Of a DNA stretch of 64,000 bases, positions 1-7,338 are shown piece after piece. The stretch is taken from positions 62,001-126,000 of the forward strand of contig CANFTW010000005.1 of assembly GCA_947450025.1 (NCBI GenBank). Direction: 5' to 3'. Position numbers and translations under genes: made by a program. The first letter of the stretch is position 1. Each line of letters begins with the position of its first letter. Under the pieces are notes generated by a model. The model saw only the letters and a program-made list of their open reading frames with translations, did no database searches and was not told the origin of the DNA. The DNA comes from Bacteroidota bacterium. GTDB lineage: Bacteria > Bacteroidota > Bacteroidia > B-17B0 > Aurantibacillaceae.

Positions 1-1200
1 GGCGGCGGCGGCGGCGGAAACTATTCTGCCGGTGGGCAAGGAGGGAACGGATATAATACTTCAAGTACTGCATGCATGGCATATCCATCAGGAGGTCTTG
101 GAGGCTTGAGTTTATCAAGTTCCATTTCAAGTAACAGAATTTTTATGGGTGGTGGTGGTGGTGGTGGCCAGCAAAATAACTCAAGAGGATCTGATGGTGG
201 TTTTGGCGGTGGGATTATTTTGATAAAGGCTGGTACTATTTTAACCAATTCAACTTGTGCAAGTGCTATAAAAATTACAGCTAACGGATTAAATGCAAAC
301 AATACTTCGAGTGGCGGTAATGATGGTGCTGGAGGAGGAGGCGCAGGCGGTAGCATTGTCCTTCAAGTGAATAATTACAGCAATACAAGTACCTGTCCAT
401 TAACCATTAACGCTAATGGAGGCAATGGAGGCAGCGTTAGTACAACTGAACCCCATGCGGGTGGCGGTGGCGGTGGCCAAGGTGTTATTGTGTTTTCCGG
501 AAGCCAACCAACCATTAATGTTACAAGTGGAACAAATTTTGGTACTCCAGGATTAGATAACACTGGAGGAACAGCTACAGGAACCGCTGGCGGCGGACCA
601 GCAAATGGAGGAATATTTGTATCAAGTCCTAGTGTGCTTCCTGTTGAATTAATTTATTTTAATGCCATTTCAGAAGACTCTTACAATTTAATTAGTTGGG
701 AGTCCGCAATTGAAACAAACTTTAAGAATTATGAATTAGAGAGTTCAGAAGATGGAATAAATTTTATGAAAATTGCAACGATGAATCCTAAGGGTAATTT
801 ATCAAGCTATAATAATTATTCTTATTTAGATTTTAATTTCTATAAACCTATTACATATTATAGACTTAAAATGGTTGATTTAGACAACTCTTTTAAATTC
901 AGTCCAATCACATCTGTAGAATATGGTTCCTCCAAAGAAGTTTTATTTTCAGTTTTTCCAAATCCTGCAATTAATGAATTATTTGTTTCTCTAATTGCTC
1001 CTAAGCATGAGACAGCTGAATTGAAAATCATTGATGTTTTGGGAAGAGTAATTTATCATCAACCTATAAATTTGGAACAAGGATTTGCAGATCATCAAAT
1101 TAGCACCACAAACTTTGAAAATGGCTTTTATTTTGTAAATGTCTATTATGAAGACAAAACATCTGAAAGTATAAAAATCATTATTTCTCATAAAAATTAA
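1..1200 (+). CDS. Glycine-rich secreted protein with T9SS type A sorting domain (5' partial)
   Basis: The reading frame is open to the first base of the window, so the true start lies upstream; the first ATG inside is at 76. About 200 residues are extremely glycine-rich (runs of Gly with Asn, Ser and Thr), including a poly-Gly stretch encoded by GGC/GGT repeats. Then comes a 'LPVELIYF...' beta-sandwich module with ITYYRLKMVD, the usual linker domain in these exports, and a final ~75 residues with FPNPAINELFV, GRVIYH and ENGFYFVNV. That is the layout of a type A C-terminal domain, which directs transport by the type IX system and surface attachment. A strong terminator follows. The function of the glycine-rich part is unknown; a structural or adhesive surface role is inference. 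Confidence 0.85.
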   Translation, partial: GGGGGGNYSAGGQGGNGYNTSSTACMAYPSGGLGGLSLSSSISSNRIFMGGGGGGGQQNNSRGSDGGFGGGIILIKAGTILTNSTCASAIKITANGLNANNTSSGGNDGAGGGGAGGSIVLQVNNYSNTSTCPLTINANGGNGGSVSTTEPHAGGGGGGQGVIVFSGSQPTINVTSGTNFGTPGLDNTGGTATGTAGGGPANGGIFVSSPSVLPVELIYFNAISEDSYNLISWESAIETNFKNYELESSEDGINFMKIATMNPKGNLSSYNNYSYLDFNFYKPITYYRLKMVDLDNSFKFSPITSVEYGSSKEVLFSVFPNPAINELFVSLIAPKHETAELKIIDVLGRVIYHQPINLEQGFADHQISTTNFENGFYFVNVYYEDKTSESIKIIISHKN

Positions 1201-1221
1201 AAAAATATTTATCTTACTCTG

Positions 1222-1254
1222 AAAGCCCTATTTGTCTTATAAATAGGGCTTTTT
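1222..1254 (+). terminator. Intrinsic terminator after the glycine-rich cargo gene
   Basis: A 12-bp perfect stem (AAAGCCCTATTT with AAATAGGGCTTT) around a 7-nt loop is followed by a T run. It starts 22 bases after the stop codon at 1200. Confidence 0.85.
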
Positions 1255-1343
1255 CATAAACCAAAAATACAATTACAAACGACTACAATTAGTTATATCC
1301 GGATCTAAATGACTAATAACCGAATCTTTTTTTGTGTTGTACT

Positions 1344-1351
1344 TACCTTTG
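1344..1351 (+). promoter_or_regulatory. Possible -7 box (TACCTTTG) upstream of ssb
   Basis: TACCTTTG fits the Bacteroidota -7 consensus TAnnTTTG, about 90 bases before the ssb start. No TTTG sits at the expected -33 distance, so only half of the promoter is visible. Confidence 0.35.
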
Positions 1352-1438
1352 TATCGTCGAAAATGATGAAGCGCTTCAAAATCAAAAAACGACAAAATTT
1401 AATTTGTAGAAAGTATAATAATTTAAAAAAGAAAACAC

Positions 1439-1777
1439 ATGAACACTTTAAGAAACCGCGTACAATTAATTGGAAATTTAGGTACAACTCCAGAAGTAAA
1501 AACCTTAGAAGGAGGATTAAAAATGGCAAAACTAGTTATTGCTACAAACGAGGTATATAAAAATCAAAAAGGAGAAAAAATAACAGACACAACATGGCAT
1601 AATGTTACCGCATGGGGTAATCAAGCTGCCTTTGCTGAAAAATTTTTAGAAAAAGGTGTTGAAGTTGCTATTGATGGTAAATTACAAAACAATCATTATA
1701 CTGATAAAGATGGTGTAAAGCGTTATGTAACAAATATCATCGTGAACGAATTTACCTTATTAGGAAAAAAGAAATAA
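1439..1777 (+). CDS. ssb: Single-stranded DNA-binding protein (short form)
   Basis: A 112-residue OB-fold protein. The order NRVQLIGNLG, then TWHNVTAWG, then FLEKGVEVAIDGKL and a final beta strand is that of bacterial SSB, which coats single-stranded DNA during replication and repair. It ends right after the OB fold with TLLGKKK, so it lacks both the flexible Gly/Gln-rich linker and the acidic DDDIPF-type tip that normally recruits partner proteins. Bacteroidota often carry several SSB paralogues, and this short basic-ended form may be a specialised copy. The start is the ATG after an A-rich leader; an overlapping frame at 1309-1560 is a shadow. A terminator follows closely. Confidence 0.93.
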   Translation: MNTLRNRVQLIGNLGTTPEVKTLEGGLKMAKLVIATNEVYKNQKGEKITDTTWHNVTAWGNQAAFAEKFLEKGVEVAIDGKLQNNHYTDKDGVKRYVTNIIVNEFTLLGKKK

Positions 1778-1795
1778 TCATATATTCTTTAAAAT

Positions 1796-1833
1796 AAAAA
1801 AAGCGCGATCTCTATGAGATGGCGCTTTTTTTA
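1796..1833. terminator. Bidirectional terminator between ssb and the DUF4920 gene
   Basis: The hairpin AAGCGC-GATCTC / GAGAT-GGCGCTT is flanked by A and T runs on both sides. It can stop ssb from the left and the convergent DUF4920 gene from the right. Confidence 0.8.
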
Positions 1834-1848
1834 TGAGTTAGCGTTGAT

Positions 1849-2322
1849 TTATTTAACCACTAAAATTCCTTTTGCTAGAAAACGTATTTCTTTCTTAGGT
1901 TCCTTAATGGCATCAATTTCTGATTGCGATTTTTTTCCATCTTCAGCATAATGCTTTAATTCTTCTACGGTCGTTGTTTTTATAAAAGCAATTCCATCCA
2001 CCACTACATTTTTATCAGCAATAGCTGTTGGAACAAAAAAACCATAATCTTTCATTTTAACAAATGCTGAATTTTTTTCATCTATTTGCAAGGTCATCCA
2101 ACATCCTTTACTAGCACATGAACTTAATGCCTTTGCTTTTACCTTAACTGCTAATGTATCCTTAGTATTAAGCAGATTTGGTAATTCTGAAATGGCGATT
2201 GCATTAGTTTCCGAAATTTTTTCACCATAATAATCACCAACTTTTGCTTTACCAGCTGGTGCTTGTGCGGATAAACCGAGAGTTATGAATGCTAATCCTA
2301 ATGTTAATGTAATTTTTATCAT
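1849..2322 (-). CDS. Secreted DUF4920 family protein
   Basis: A 157-residue protein with an N-terminal signal peptide (hydrophobic core, then LSAQ at residues 17-20). The mature part carries YYGEKISE near the start and a CASKGCWM motif with C69 and C74, then GFFVPTAIADK and a VDG strand. This combination matches the DUF4920 family, small exported proteins of Bacteroidota with no established biochemical role. The two cysteines close to a Trp-Met pair could bind a metal or form a disulfide; this is inference. It lies downstream of the S1/P1-like gene on the same strand with a 21-base gap, so the two are probably co-transcribed. Confidence 0.8.
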   Translation of the reverse strand: MIKITLTLGLAFITLGLSAQAPAGKAKVGDYYGEKISETNAIAISELPNLLNTKDTLAVKVKAKALSSCASKGCWMTLQIDEKNSAFVKMKDYGFFVPTAIADKNVVVDGIAFIKTTTVEELKHYAEDGKKSQSEIDAIKEPKKEIRFLAKGILVVK

Positions 2323-2343
2323 TGTATATAAATTATTGATTAT

Positions 2344-3333
2344 CTATTCTTCATGCCCTTTGGCATTTTTTATTTTTTGTTGTAAATATAGTTCTTCTTC
2401 CTTTTGCATGGCTATTTTTAATGAATCACTGATGTCTTTTTCACCTAATTTATTTAAATTAGGCTTGCCAGCATTTACCCAGGCTGTATACCACAAGCAA
2501 CCAACCATTGTAATACTTTCTCGCATCCTACGTTCTACTTGACCTTTTATCATCATGTCGTAACGATTGGTATATTCAACAGAATAGGTTTTCAGCATAA
2601 CACTTCCTCTATTTTCGTAGGCATATTTTCTATCCGAAGGAAAATCTTTATTTAAAATAGCTTCAAATTTTAAAACACTATCCACAGCTAAGTGACTATC
2701 GTAAACAATCTTCCAAGCCGTCTTAATAGGCGAATCAATATATTTTGCTCTTCCAACAAAATAATCATAATCCTCTGCTTTTAATTCTGGGATCCTACTT
2801 TCCCAAAAACCATGAATACCTCTTTGTCCTGTTAATTGCCCATTATAATTTTCGGTTGTATGAAGAGGAACGTGAGCGTCAGCAATGTAATGCCCTAAGT
2901 CGGCACTATAACTTAAAATGCGATCAATATTTTCATCTTTAAATGCACTCAATAATTTATAGTAATGCTTTTCTATTTGCCAAGGAACAATACCATATGC
3001 CATTAAGGTATCTTCGGTATATTTTGCGACAGCTGTTTTCCAAAACATGGGAACACTATCAAAAGCGTGTAATCCATAATGATCAATATCGATGTAATGG
3101 CGTGGCGCCTCACCCTCTACTCCATATCTTCTTTTATCTGGATCTACAGCATGGTTTGTTATAAACTCGATATGCTTTTTATAAAACGACACCATTTCGG
3201 GAGGTAATGTAAATACGGCCATTCGATTGATACGCTTATGTCCATAAAATCCCCATGACTGAGAAATCTCATTGGGTAGAAAAATCAAAAAAAATAAACT
3301 AATGATAGTGATTAATAATATTCTCTTAAACAT
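2344..3333 (-). CDS. S1/P1 nuclease / zinc-dependent phospholipase C-like hydrolase
   Basis: A 329-residue exported protein. After a signal peptide the mature chain would begin at W27 in SQS-WGFYGHKRIN. In S1/P1 nucleases and bacterial phospholipase C the mature N-terminal Trp itself is a zinc ligand, and here H32 follows at the right distance. Further ligands are visible: HYIDIDHYG (D82/D84), LGHYIADAHVPLH (H148, D152, H158) and GIHGFWE (H174, E178). The fold is therefore a trinuclear-zinc helical hydrolase acting in the periplasm or outside the cell. Whether the substrate is nucleic acid or phospholipid cannot be read from the sequence. It is upstream of the DUF4920 gene. Confidence 0.85.
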   Translation of the reverse strand: MFKRILLITIISLFFLIFLPNEISQSWGFYGHKRINRMAVFTLPPEMVSFYKKHIEFITNHAVDPDKRRYGVEGEAPRHYIDIDHYGLHAFDSVPMFWKTAVAKYTEDTLMAYGIVPWQIEKHYYKLLSAFKDENIDRILSYSADLGHYIADAHVPLHTTENYNGQLTGQRGIHGFWESRIPELKAEDYDYFVGRAKYIDSPIKTAWKIVYDSHLAVDSVLKFEAILNKDFPSDRKYAYENRGSVMLKTYSVEYTNRYDMMIKGQVERRMRESITMVGCLWYTAWVNAGKPNLNKLGEKDISDSLKIAMQKEEELYLQQKIKNAKGHEE

Positions 3334-3379
3334 ACACGATTTACAATTTCTTTAAATTAATAAAAAACAGTATAAAAAC

Positions 3380-3412
3380 AAAAAATCCCATCCGAGTATC
3401 GAATGGGATTTA
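3380..3412 (-). terminator. Intrinsic terminator of the citrate synthase gene
   Basis: Read on the minus strand, AAATCCCAT pairs with ATGGGATTT and is followed by TTTTTGTTTTT. It starts 16 bases past the citrate synthase stop. Confidence 0.8.
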
Positions 3413-3427
3413 AAAATAAAAAAACAA

Positions 3428-4750
3428 TTATGCTTTTGCTTCTTGAGCTGCTTTAATTTTAGCTTTAATATTTTCGGTAGTTGTTGAATTTGGTCTTTCA
3501 ATAGCAGAACCTGTTGCTCTATCCCATACTAAACTTGCTAATACACCTAATGCACGAGACACACCAAATAAAACAGTGTAGAAATCATATTCATGCATTC
3601 CATAATGAACTAATAATGCTCCAGAATGAGCATCAACATTTGGCCAAGGATTTTTGATTTTACCTGTTGACTCTAAAATTGGAGGTGCAACTTCGTAAAC
3701 CATTTGAACGATTTCGCAGATATTATCATGCTTAATGTAGGTTTTATAGAAATCTTGTTGAGCTGTGAAACGCGGATCTGTTTTACGCAATACAGCGTGA
3801 CCGTATCCTGGCACAACTTTTCCTTCAGCTAATGTTTTCTTAATATATTCAGCTATTTGTTCTTTAGTTGGTAAACCACCTCCTAAATTTTCTTTTAACT
3901 CCATAATCCAACTCAACACTTCTTGATTTGCTAAACCATGCAATGGACCAGCTAAACCATTCATCCCTGCAGCAAAAGCTAAATAAGGATCAGACAATGC
4001 TGAACCAACTAAATGTGTTGTATGAGCCGATACATTTCCTCCTTCATGATCCACATGAATGGTTAAATATAAGCGCATTAAACGTTTCATATCAAACTCT
4101 TCATAACCTAACATATGAGCAAAGTTAGCTGCCCAATCTAATTTATGATCTGGTTCAATATGTGCACCACCTTTATATTTGCGGCGATAAATATATGCTG
4201 CTATTCTAGGTAAACGAGCAATAAGATTCATAGAATCTTCATACACATAATCCCAATAATCTTTTTTATTAATCCCTTTTGCATAAGCTTTTGCAAATAA
4301 ACTTTCAGTTTGCATCGCCATTATACCAATTACAAATTGAGTCATTGGATGGGTATCAGTTGGTAATTTTTCAATAACATCAAATACATGTTTTGGAACA
4401 TTACTACGTTTTTGCCACTCATTAGTAATAAAACTAACATCTTCTTGAGTTGGCAACTCTCCAACTAACATTAAATAAAATATTCCTTCAGGTAATGGTT
4501 CAGTGCCACCTGGTGCTTTTGGCAAGTGTTTACGTAATTCTGGAATTGAGTAGCCTCTAAAACGAATTCCCTCTTCTGCATCTAATTTAGATGTTTCTGT
4601 AACCATCCCAATCATACCTTTCATTCCTTGGTATACTTGCGCTACAGTAATTTCACCTAATTTTAAATCACCATGATTTTTGATAATATCTTTAATCTCT
4701 GCCGCTAATGGCACTGCTTTCTCGCGAAACTTATCTTTTAATCTATCCAT
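3428..4750 (-). CDS. gltA: Citrate synthase, eukaryotic/mitochondrial type
   Basis: Condenses acetyl-CoA with oxaloacetate to citrate at the entry of the TCA cycle. Numbered from the start used here (440 residues), the catalytic triad is H235 in VDHEGGN, H271 in AGPLHGLAN and D325 in LRKTDPR. Blocks such as EEGIRFRGYSIPE, GGNVSAHTTHLVGSALSDP, KVVPGYGHAVL and KNPWPNVDAHSG follow mitochondrial citrate synthase much more closely than the hexameric Gram-negative enzyme. The frame can be extended by 18 residues to an ATG at 4804. The ATG at 4750 is preferred because homology to mature mitochondrial enzymes begins there, and because a TAAATTTG box overlaps the upstream ATG. Confidence 0.95.
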   Translation of the reverse strand: MDRLKDKFREKAVPLAAEIKDIIKNHGDLKLGEITVAQVYQGMKGMIGMVTETSKLDAEEGIRFRGYSIPELRKHLPKAPGGTEPLPEGIFYLMLVGELPTQEDVSFITNEWQKRSNVPKHVFDVIEKLPTDTHPMTQFVIGIMAMQTESLFAKAYAKGINKKDYWDYVYEDSMNLIARLPRIAAYIYRRKYKGGAHIEPDHKLDWAANFAHMLGYEEFDMKRLMRLYLTIHVDHEGGNVSAHTTHLVGSALSDPYLAFAAGMNGLAGPLHGLANQEVLSWIMELKENLGGGLPTKEQIAEYIKKTLAEGKVVPGYGHAVLRKTDPRFTAQQDFYKTYIKHDNICEIVQMVYEVAPPILESTGKIKNPWPNVDAHSGALLVHYGMHEYDFYTVLFGVSRALGVLASLVWDRATGSAIERPNSTTTENIKAKIKAAQEAKA

Positions 4751-4801
4751 TTTTATTGTCGTTTTAATACCTTGTAAATTTATGCAGTGTATTGATTTAA
4801 A

Positions 4802-4809
4802 CAAATTTA
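4802..4809 (-). promoter_or_regulatory. Possible -7 box (TAAATTTG) for the citrate synthase gene
   Basis: On the minus strand TAAATTTG matches TAnnTTTG, about 50 bases before the ATG at 4750. Transcription from it would start downstream of the alternative ATG at 4804, which supports the shorter protein. A clear -33 partner is not seen. Confidence 0.4.
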
Positions 4810-5252
4810 ATTTGCATAATTTTTAAGTTATTTATGAAATAAAAAATAACTTGTTTTTTATATGATTTATATATGTATAACCAGTAAATACAAATCTCTT
4901 TTATTCATAAAATAATTGACCTATTTAATGCATTTACAGATAATAAACATGTAAAAATACATCACTAAAATCAAGTTATATTACCTACTAATTTTAGAAA
5001 CAAGGAAAGATGAAATTTTAATGAGTCTAAGAGTCAATTACTTGACGAAAAAAATAAAATAAAAAAGATGTTAGTATTAATAAACTAATTCTTAAAATAA
5101 AAATCTGAAACTCTTTAGTAGCTTTGTTTTGAAAGGTTTTCAATTTTATAACGCTCATATAATCTTATTAAATTTAACATTCAAACTTAAATAACAGAAA
5201 AATAATCTATTAGGGGGGCAGCACCCCAAATGCAAAAATTCAAAAAATTATA
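4810..5252. other. Long AT-rich intergenic stretch without a supported gene
   Basis: About 440 bases between the citrate synthase promoter region and the tRNA pair. I find no ORF with a recognisable product or coding-like composition on either strand. The one distinct structure is a small G/C palindrome at 5212-5229, listed separately. Confidence 0.6.
5212..5229. repeat. Small GC-rich palindrome in AT-rich DNA
   Basis: GGGGGGCAGCACCCC forms GGGG/CCCC arms around a short centre, standing out sharply against flanks that are almost all A and T. It has no T run, so it is a poor terminator. It could be a copy of a short dispersed palindromic element, but only one copy is in the window. Confidence 0.35.
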
Positions 5253-5282
5253 CAAAAAAGCCCTGAATTTCTTCAGGGCTTT
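5253..5282 (-). terminator. Intrinsic terminator after tRNA-Met
   Basis: On the minus strand AAAGCCCTGAA pairs with TTCAGGGCTTT around a 4-nt loop and is followed by a T run. It lies immediately after the tRNA-Met 3' end. Confidence 0.85.
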
Positions 5283-5283
5283 G

Positions 5284-5357
5284 TAGTGAGAAGGAGATTT
5301 GAACTCCTGACCTTCGGGTTATGAATCCGATGCTCTAACCAACTGAGCTACCTCACC
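5284..5357 (-). tRNA. tRNA-Met (anticodon CAT)
   Basis: The reverse complement folds as a 74-nt cloverleaf: acceptor GGTGAGG with TCTCACT (two G-T pairs) and discriminator A; D stem GCTC/GAGC; anticodon loop TTCATAA; T arm AGGAG-TTCAAAT-CTCCT. The anticodon stem has an A-C mismatch next to the loop. CCA is not encoded. The acceptor start does not have the initiator-type 1-72 mismatch. Elongator Met is the best reading, with lysidine-modified Ile(CAT) the less likely alternative. Confidence 0.93.
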
Positions 5358-5368
5358 AAATATTAAAA

Positions 5369-5401
5369 TAAAAACCCTCTGTTATAGTCAAAGGGTTTTT
5401 T
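5369..5401 (-). terminator. Hairpin between the two tRNA genes
   Basis: On the minus strand AAAACCCT pairs with AGGGTTTT across a 13-nt loop, followed by TTTATTTT. It may partly terminate transcription leaving tRNA-Arg or act as a processing spacer. Confidence 0.5.
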
Positions 5402-5403
5402 AG

Positions 5404-5477
5404 TGATCGTGTAGGGATTCGAACCCCAAACCTTCTCATCCGTAGTGAGATGCTCTATCCAGTTGAGCTACACAACC
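5404..5477 (-). tRNA. tRNA-Arg (anticodon ACG)
   Basis: The reverse complement gives a 74-nt cloverleaf: acceptor GGTTGTG/CACGATC, D stem GCTC/GAGC, anticodon stem TCTCA/TGAGA with loop CTACGGA (anticodon ACG, presumably edited to ICG), T arm TGGGG-TTCGAAT-CCCTA, and discriminator A. It is the first gene of a two-tRNA unit with tRNA-Met. Confidence 0.95.
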
Positions 5478-5497
5478 ATTCCAAAAATTTTGGAGTG

Positions 5498-5527
5498 CAA
5501 ATATAGTTATTTTAGTTAAATTGCAAA
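5498..5527 (-). promoter_or_regulatory. Promoter of the tRNA-Arg/tRNA-Met unit
   Basis: On the minus strand TTTG (5524-5527), an 18-base spacer and TATATTTG (5498-5505) give both halves of the Bacteroidota promoter (TTTG or TTG, 17-23 bases, TAnnTTTG). It ends 20 bases before the tRNA-Arg 5' end. Confidence 0.65.
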
Positions 5528-5546
5528 CAATTTTAAACGTTTTTTT

Positions 5547-6356
5547 ATGCAATCTACTATTGAATCGATTTGGGATAATCGTGAATTATTAAAAGAAGTC
5601 TCTAATCAACAGATTATCCGACAAATCATTGAAGATTTAGACAAGGGGAAAATTAGAGTGGCAGAACCAAAAACGGATGGGACTTGGCAAGTAAATGATT
5701 GGATCAAGAAAGCTGTTATTTTATATTTCCCTATACAGCAGATGGAAACTATGGAAGTTGGACCCTTTGAATTTCATGATAAAATGAAGTTAAAAACCAA
5801 TTTTGCAAATGCTAGCGTGAGAACCGTTCCTGGTTCCATCGCAAGATATGGTAGCTATATTTCAAAAGGGGTAATCATGATGCCAAGCTTTGTTAATATT
5901 GGAGCATATGTAGATGAAGGAACCATGGTTGATACATGGGCAACGGTTGGAAGCTGCGCTCAAATAGGCAAGCACGTTCATTTAAGCGGTGGGGTTGGTA
6001 TTGGCGGCGTGTTAGAACCTGTTCAAGCAGCGCCAGTAATTATTGAAGATAATTGTTTTATTGGCTCTAGATGTATTGTTGTTGAAGGTGTTCATGTGGG
6101 AAAAGAAGCTGTTTTAGGAGCAAATGTTTGCTTAACGATGTCTACCAAAATTATTGATGTTACTGGCTCTATTCCAATTGAAACAAAAGGTTATGTTCCT
6201 GAAAGAAGCGTGGTCATTCCGGGCTCTTATACAAAACAATTTCCTGCTGGTGAATATCAAGTACCCTGTGCATTGATTATTGGAAAGCGTAAAGAAAGCA
6301 CTGATCTAAAAACATCCTTAAACGACGCTTTAAGAGAGCATAATGTAGCTGTATAG
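5547..6356 (+). CDS. dapD: 2,3,4,5-tetrahydropyridine-2,6-dicarboxylate N-succinyltransferase
   Basis: 269 residues, the usual length for DapD. It transfers succinyl from succinyl-CoA to tetrahydrodipicolinate in the lysine and diaminopimelate pathway that feeds peptidoglycan. The N-terminal helical domain carries the conserved GTWQVNDWIKKAVILYF block. The middle is a left-handed beta-helix of hexapeptide repeats (FVNIGAYV, TMVDTWATVGSCAQIG, VGIGGVLEP). The C-terminus ends with a typical YQVPCALIIGKR strand. The next gene begins 4 bases after the stop, suggesting a two-gene operon with a GT9 glycosyltransferase. It is divergent from the tRNA unit. Confidence 0.97.
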   Translation: MQSTIESIWDNRELLKEVSNQQIIRQIIEDLDKGKIRVAEPKTDGTWQVNDWIKKAVILYFPIQQMETMEVGPFEFHDKMKLKTNFANASVRTVPGSIARYGSYISKGVIMMPSFVNIGAYVDEGTMVDTWATVGSCAQIGKHVHLSGGVGIGGVLEPVQAAPVIIEDNCFIGSRCIVVEGVHVGKEAVLGANVCLTMSTKIIDVTGSIPIETKGYVPERSVVIPGSYTKQFPAGEYQVPCALIIGKRKESTDLKTSLNDALREHNVAV

Positions 6357-6360
6357 AATC

Positions 6361-7338
6361 TTGACTCATAAAAACATACTCGTTATTCAAACTGCTTTTA
6401 TTGGTGATGCAATATTAGCCTCCTCTGTATTAGAGAAACTACATACTTTTTATCCTCAGTCTAAAATCTCAATACTTGTTAGAAAGGGGAATGAATCCTT
6501 ATATCAAGAGCATCCTTTTTTAACACAAACTTTAGTTTGGAATAAGCAAGATGGAAAATATAAGAGTTTATTTCAGTTATTAAAAGTGATAAGAAGTCAA
6601 CAATTTGATACTGTTATAAATTTACACCGCTTTGCTAGTTCTGGTTTTTTAACCGCATTTTCAAAAGCAAAATACACTTCAGGGTATGACAAGAATCCTT
6701 TTTCTTTTTTATTCGATCATAAATCAAAACATAAAATTGGCGATGGAAGGCATGAAGTAGACCGTTATAATGATTTAATAGAAGCCATTACTGATAAAAC
6801 TGTTGCTAAACCCAAACTATACCCGAGCTTTAAACAGTTTTCTAAGATTGAACAATACGTCTCCAAGGCCTTTGTATGCATGGCGCCATCATCCGTTTGG
6901 TTTACCAAACAATTGCCAAAAGATAAATGGATTGAACTATGTCATACTATTCCAAAAGATATAAACATTTATTTGTTAGGCGGTCCTTCCGATAAAATAT
7001 TATGCGAAGATATTAAAAATAAAAGTGCGCACCCATTCGTTCAAATTTTAGCAGGCGAATTATCTTTATTAGAATCCTGTGAATTAATGAAACATGCCAA
7101 AATGAATTATGTAAACGATAGCGGACCACTCCATTTAGCATCGGCCGGAAATTCACCTACCACAGCTTTCTTTTGCTCCACAATTCCCGAATATGGTTTT
7201 TTTCCTTTGTCATACAATTCTAAAGTAATTGAAGTAACTAATTTAGATTGTAGACCTTGCGGATTACATGGTCACAAAAGTTGTCCTAAAAATAATTTCA
7301 AATGTGGAAATGAAATTAAACTTCCACTATTTAATTAG
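6361..7338 (+). CDS. Glycosyltransferase family 9 (heptosyltransferase-like)
   Basis: 325 residues. The N-terminus KNILVIQTAFIGDAILASSVLEKL is the standard opening of ADP-heptose:LPS heptosyltransferases, and NDSGPLHLASA is the family's donor-binding block. It has two Rossmann-like halves (GT-B fold) with no transmembrane segment, consistent with a cytoplasmic enzyme that extends lipopolysaccharide core or another glycan. The start is TTG at 6361: homology begins there and no ATG precedes it. The C-terminus has a Cys cluster (CRPCGLHGHKSC) common in Bacteroidota members. Its last 12 bases overlap the convergent repeat protein gene. Confidence 0.88.
   Translation: MTHKNILVIQTAFIGDAILASSVLEKLHTFYPQSKISILVRKGNESLYQEHPFLTQTLVWNKQDGKYKSLFQLLKVIRSQQFDTVINLHRFASSGFLTAFSKAKYTSGYDKNPFSFLFDHKSKHKIGDGRHEVDRYNDLIEAITDKTVAKPKLYPSFKQFSKIEQYVSKAFVCMAPSSVWFTKQLPKDKWIELCHTIPKDINIYLLGGPSDKILCEDIKNKSAHPFVQILAGELSLLESCELMKHAKMNYVNDSGPLHLASAGNSPTTAFFCSTIPEYGFFPLSYNSKVIEVTNLDCRPCGLHGHKSCPKNNFKCGNEIKLPLFN

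Noticed and set aside
1309-1560. A basic 83-residue ORF overlapping the ssb start
   Set aside because: It overlaps the well-supported ssb in another frame and contains the promoter and leader; its Lys/Arg richness comes from A-rich leader DNA.
3428-4804. Longer citrate synthase start giving 18 more residues
   Set aside because: Homology begins at the ATG at 4750 and a TAAATTTG box overlaps the upstream ATG, so the extension is unlikely to be transcribed.
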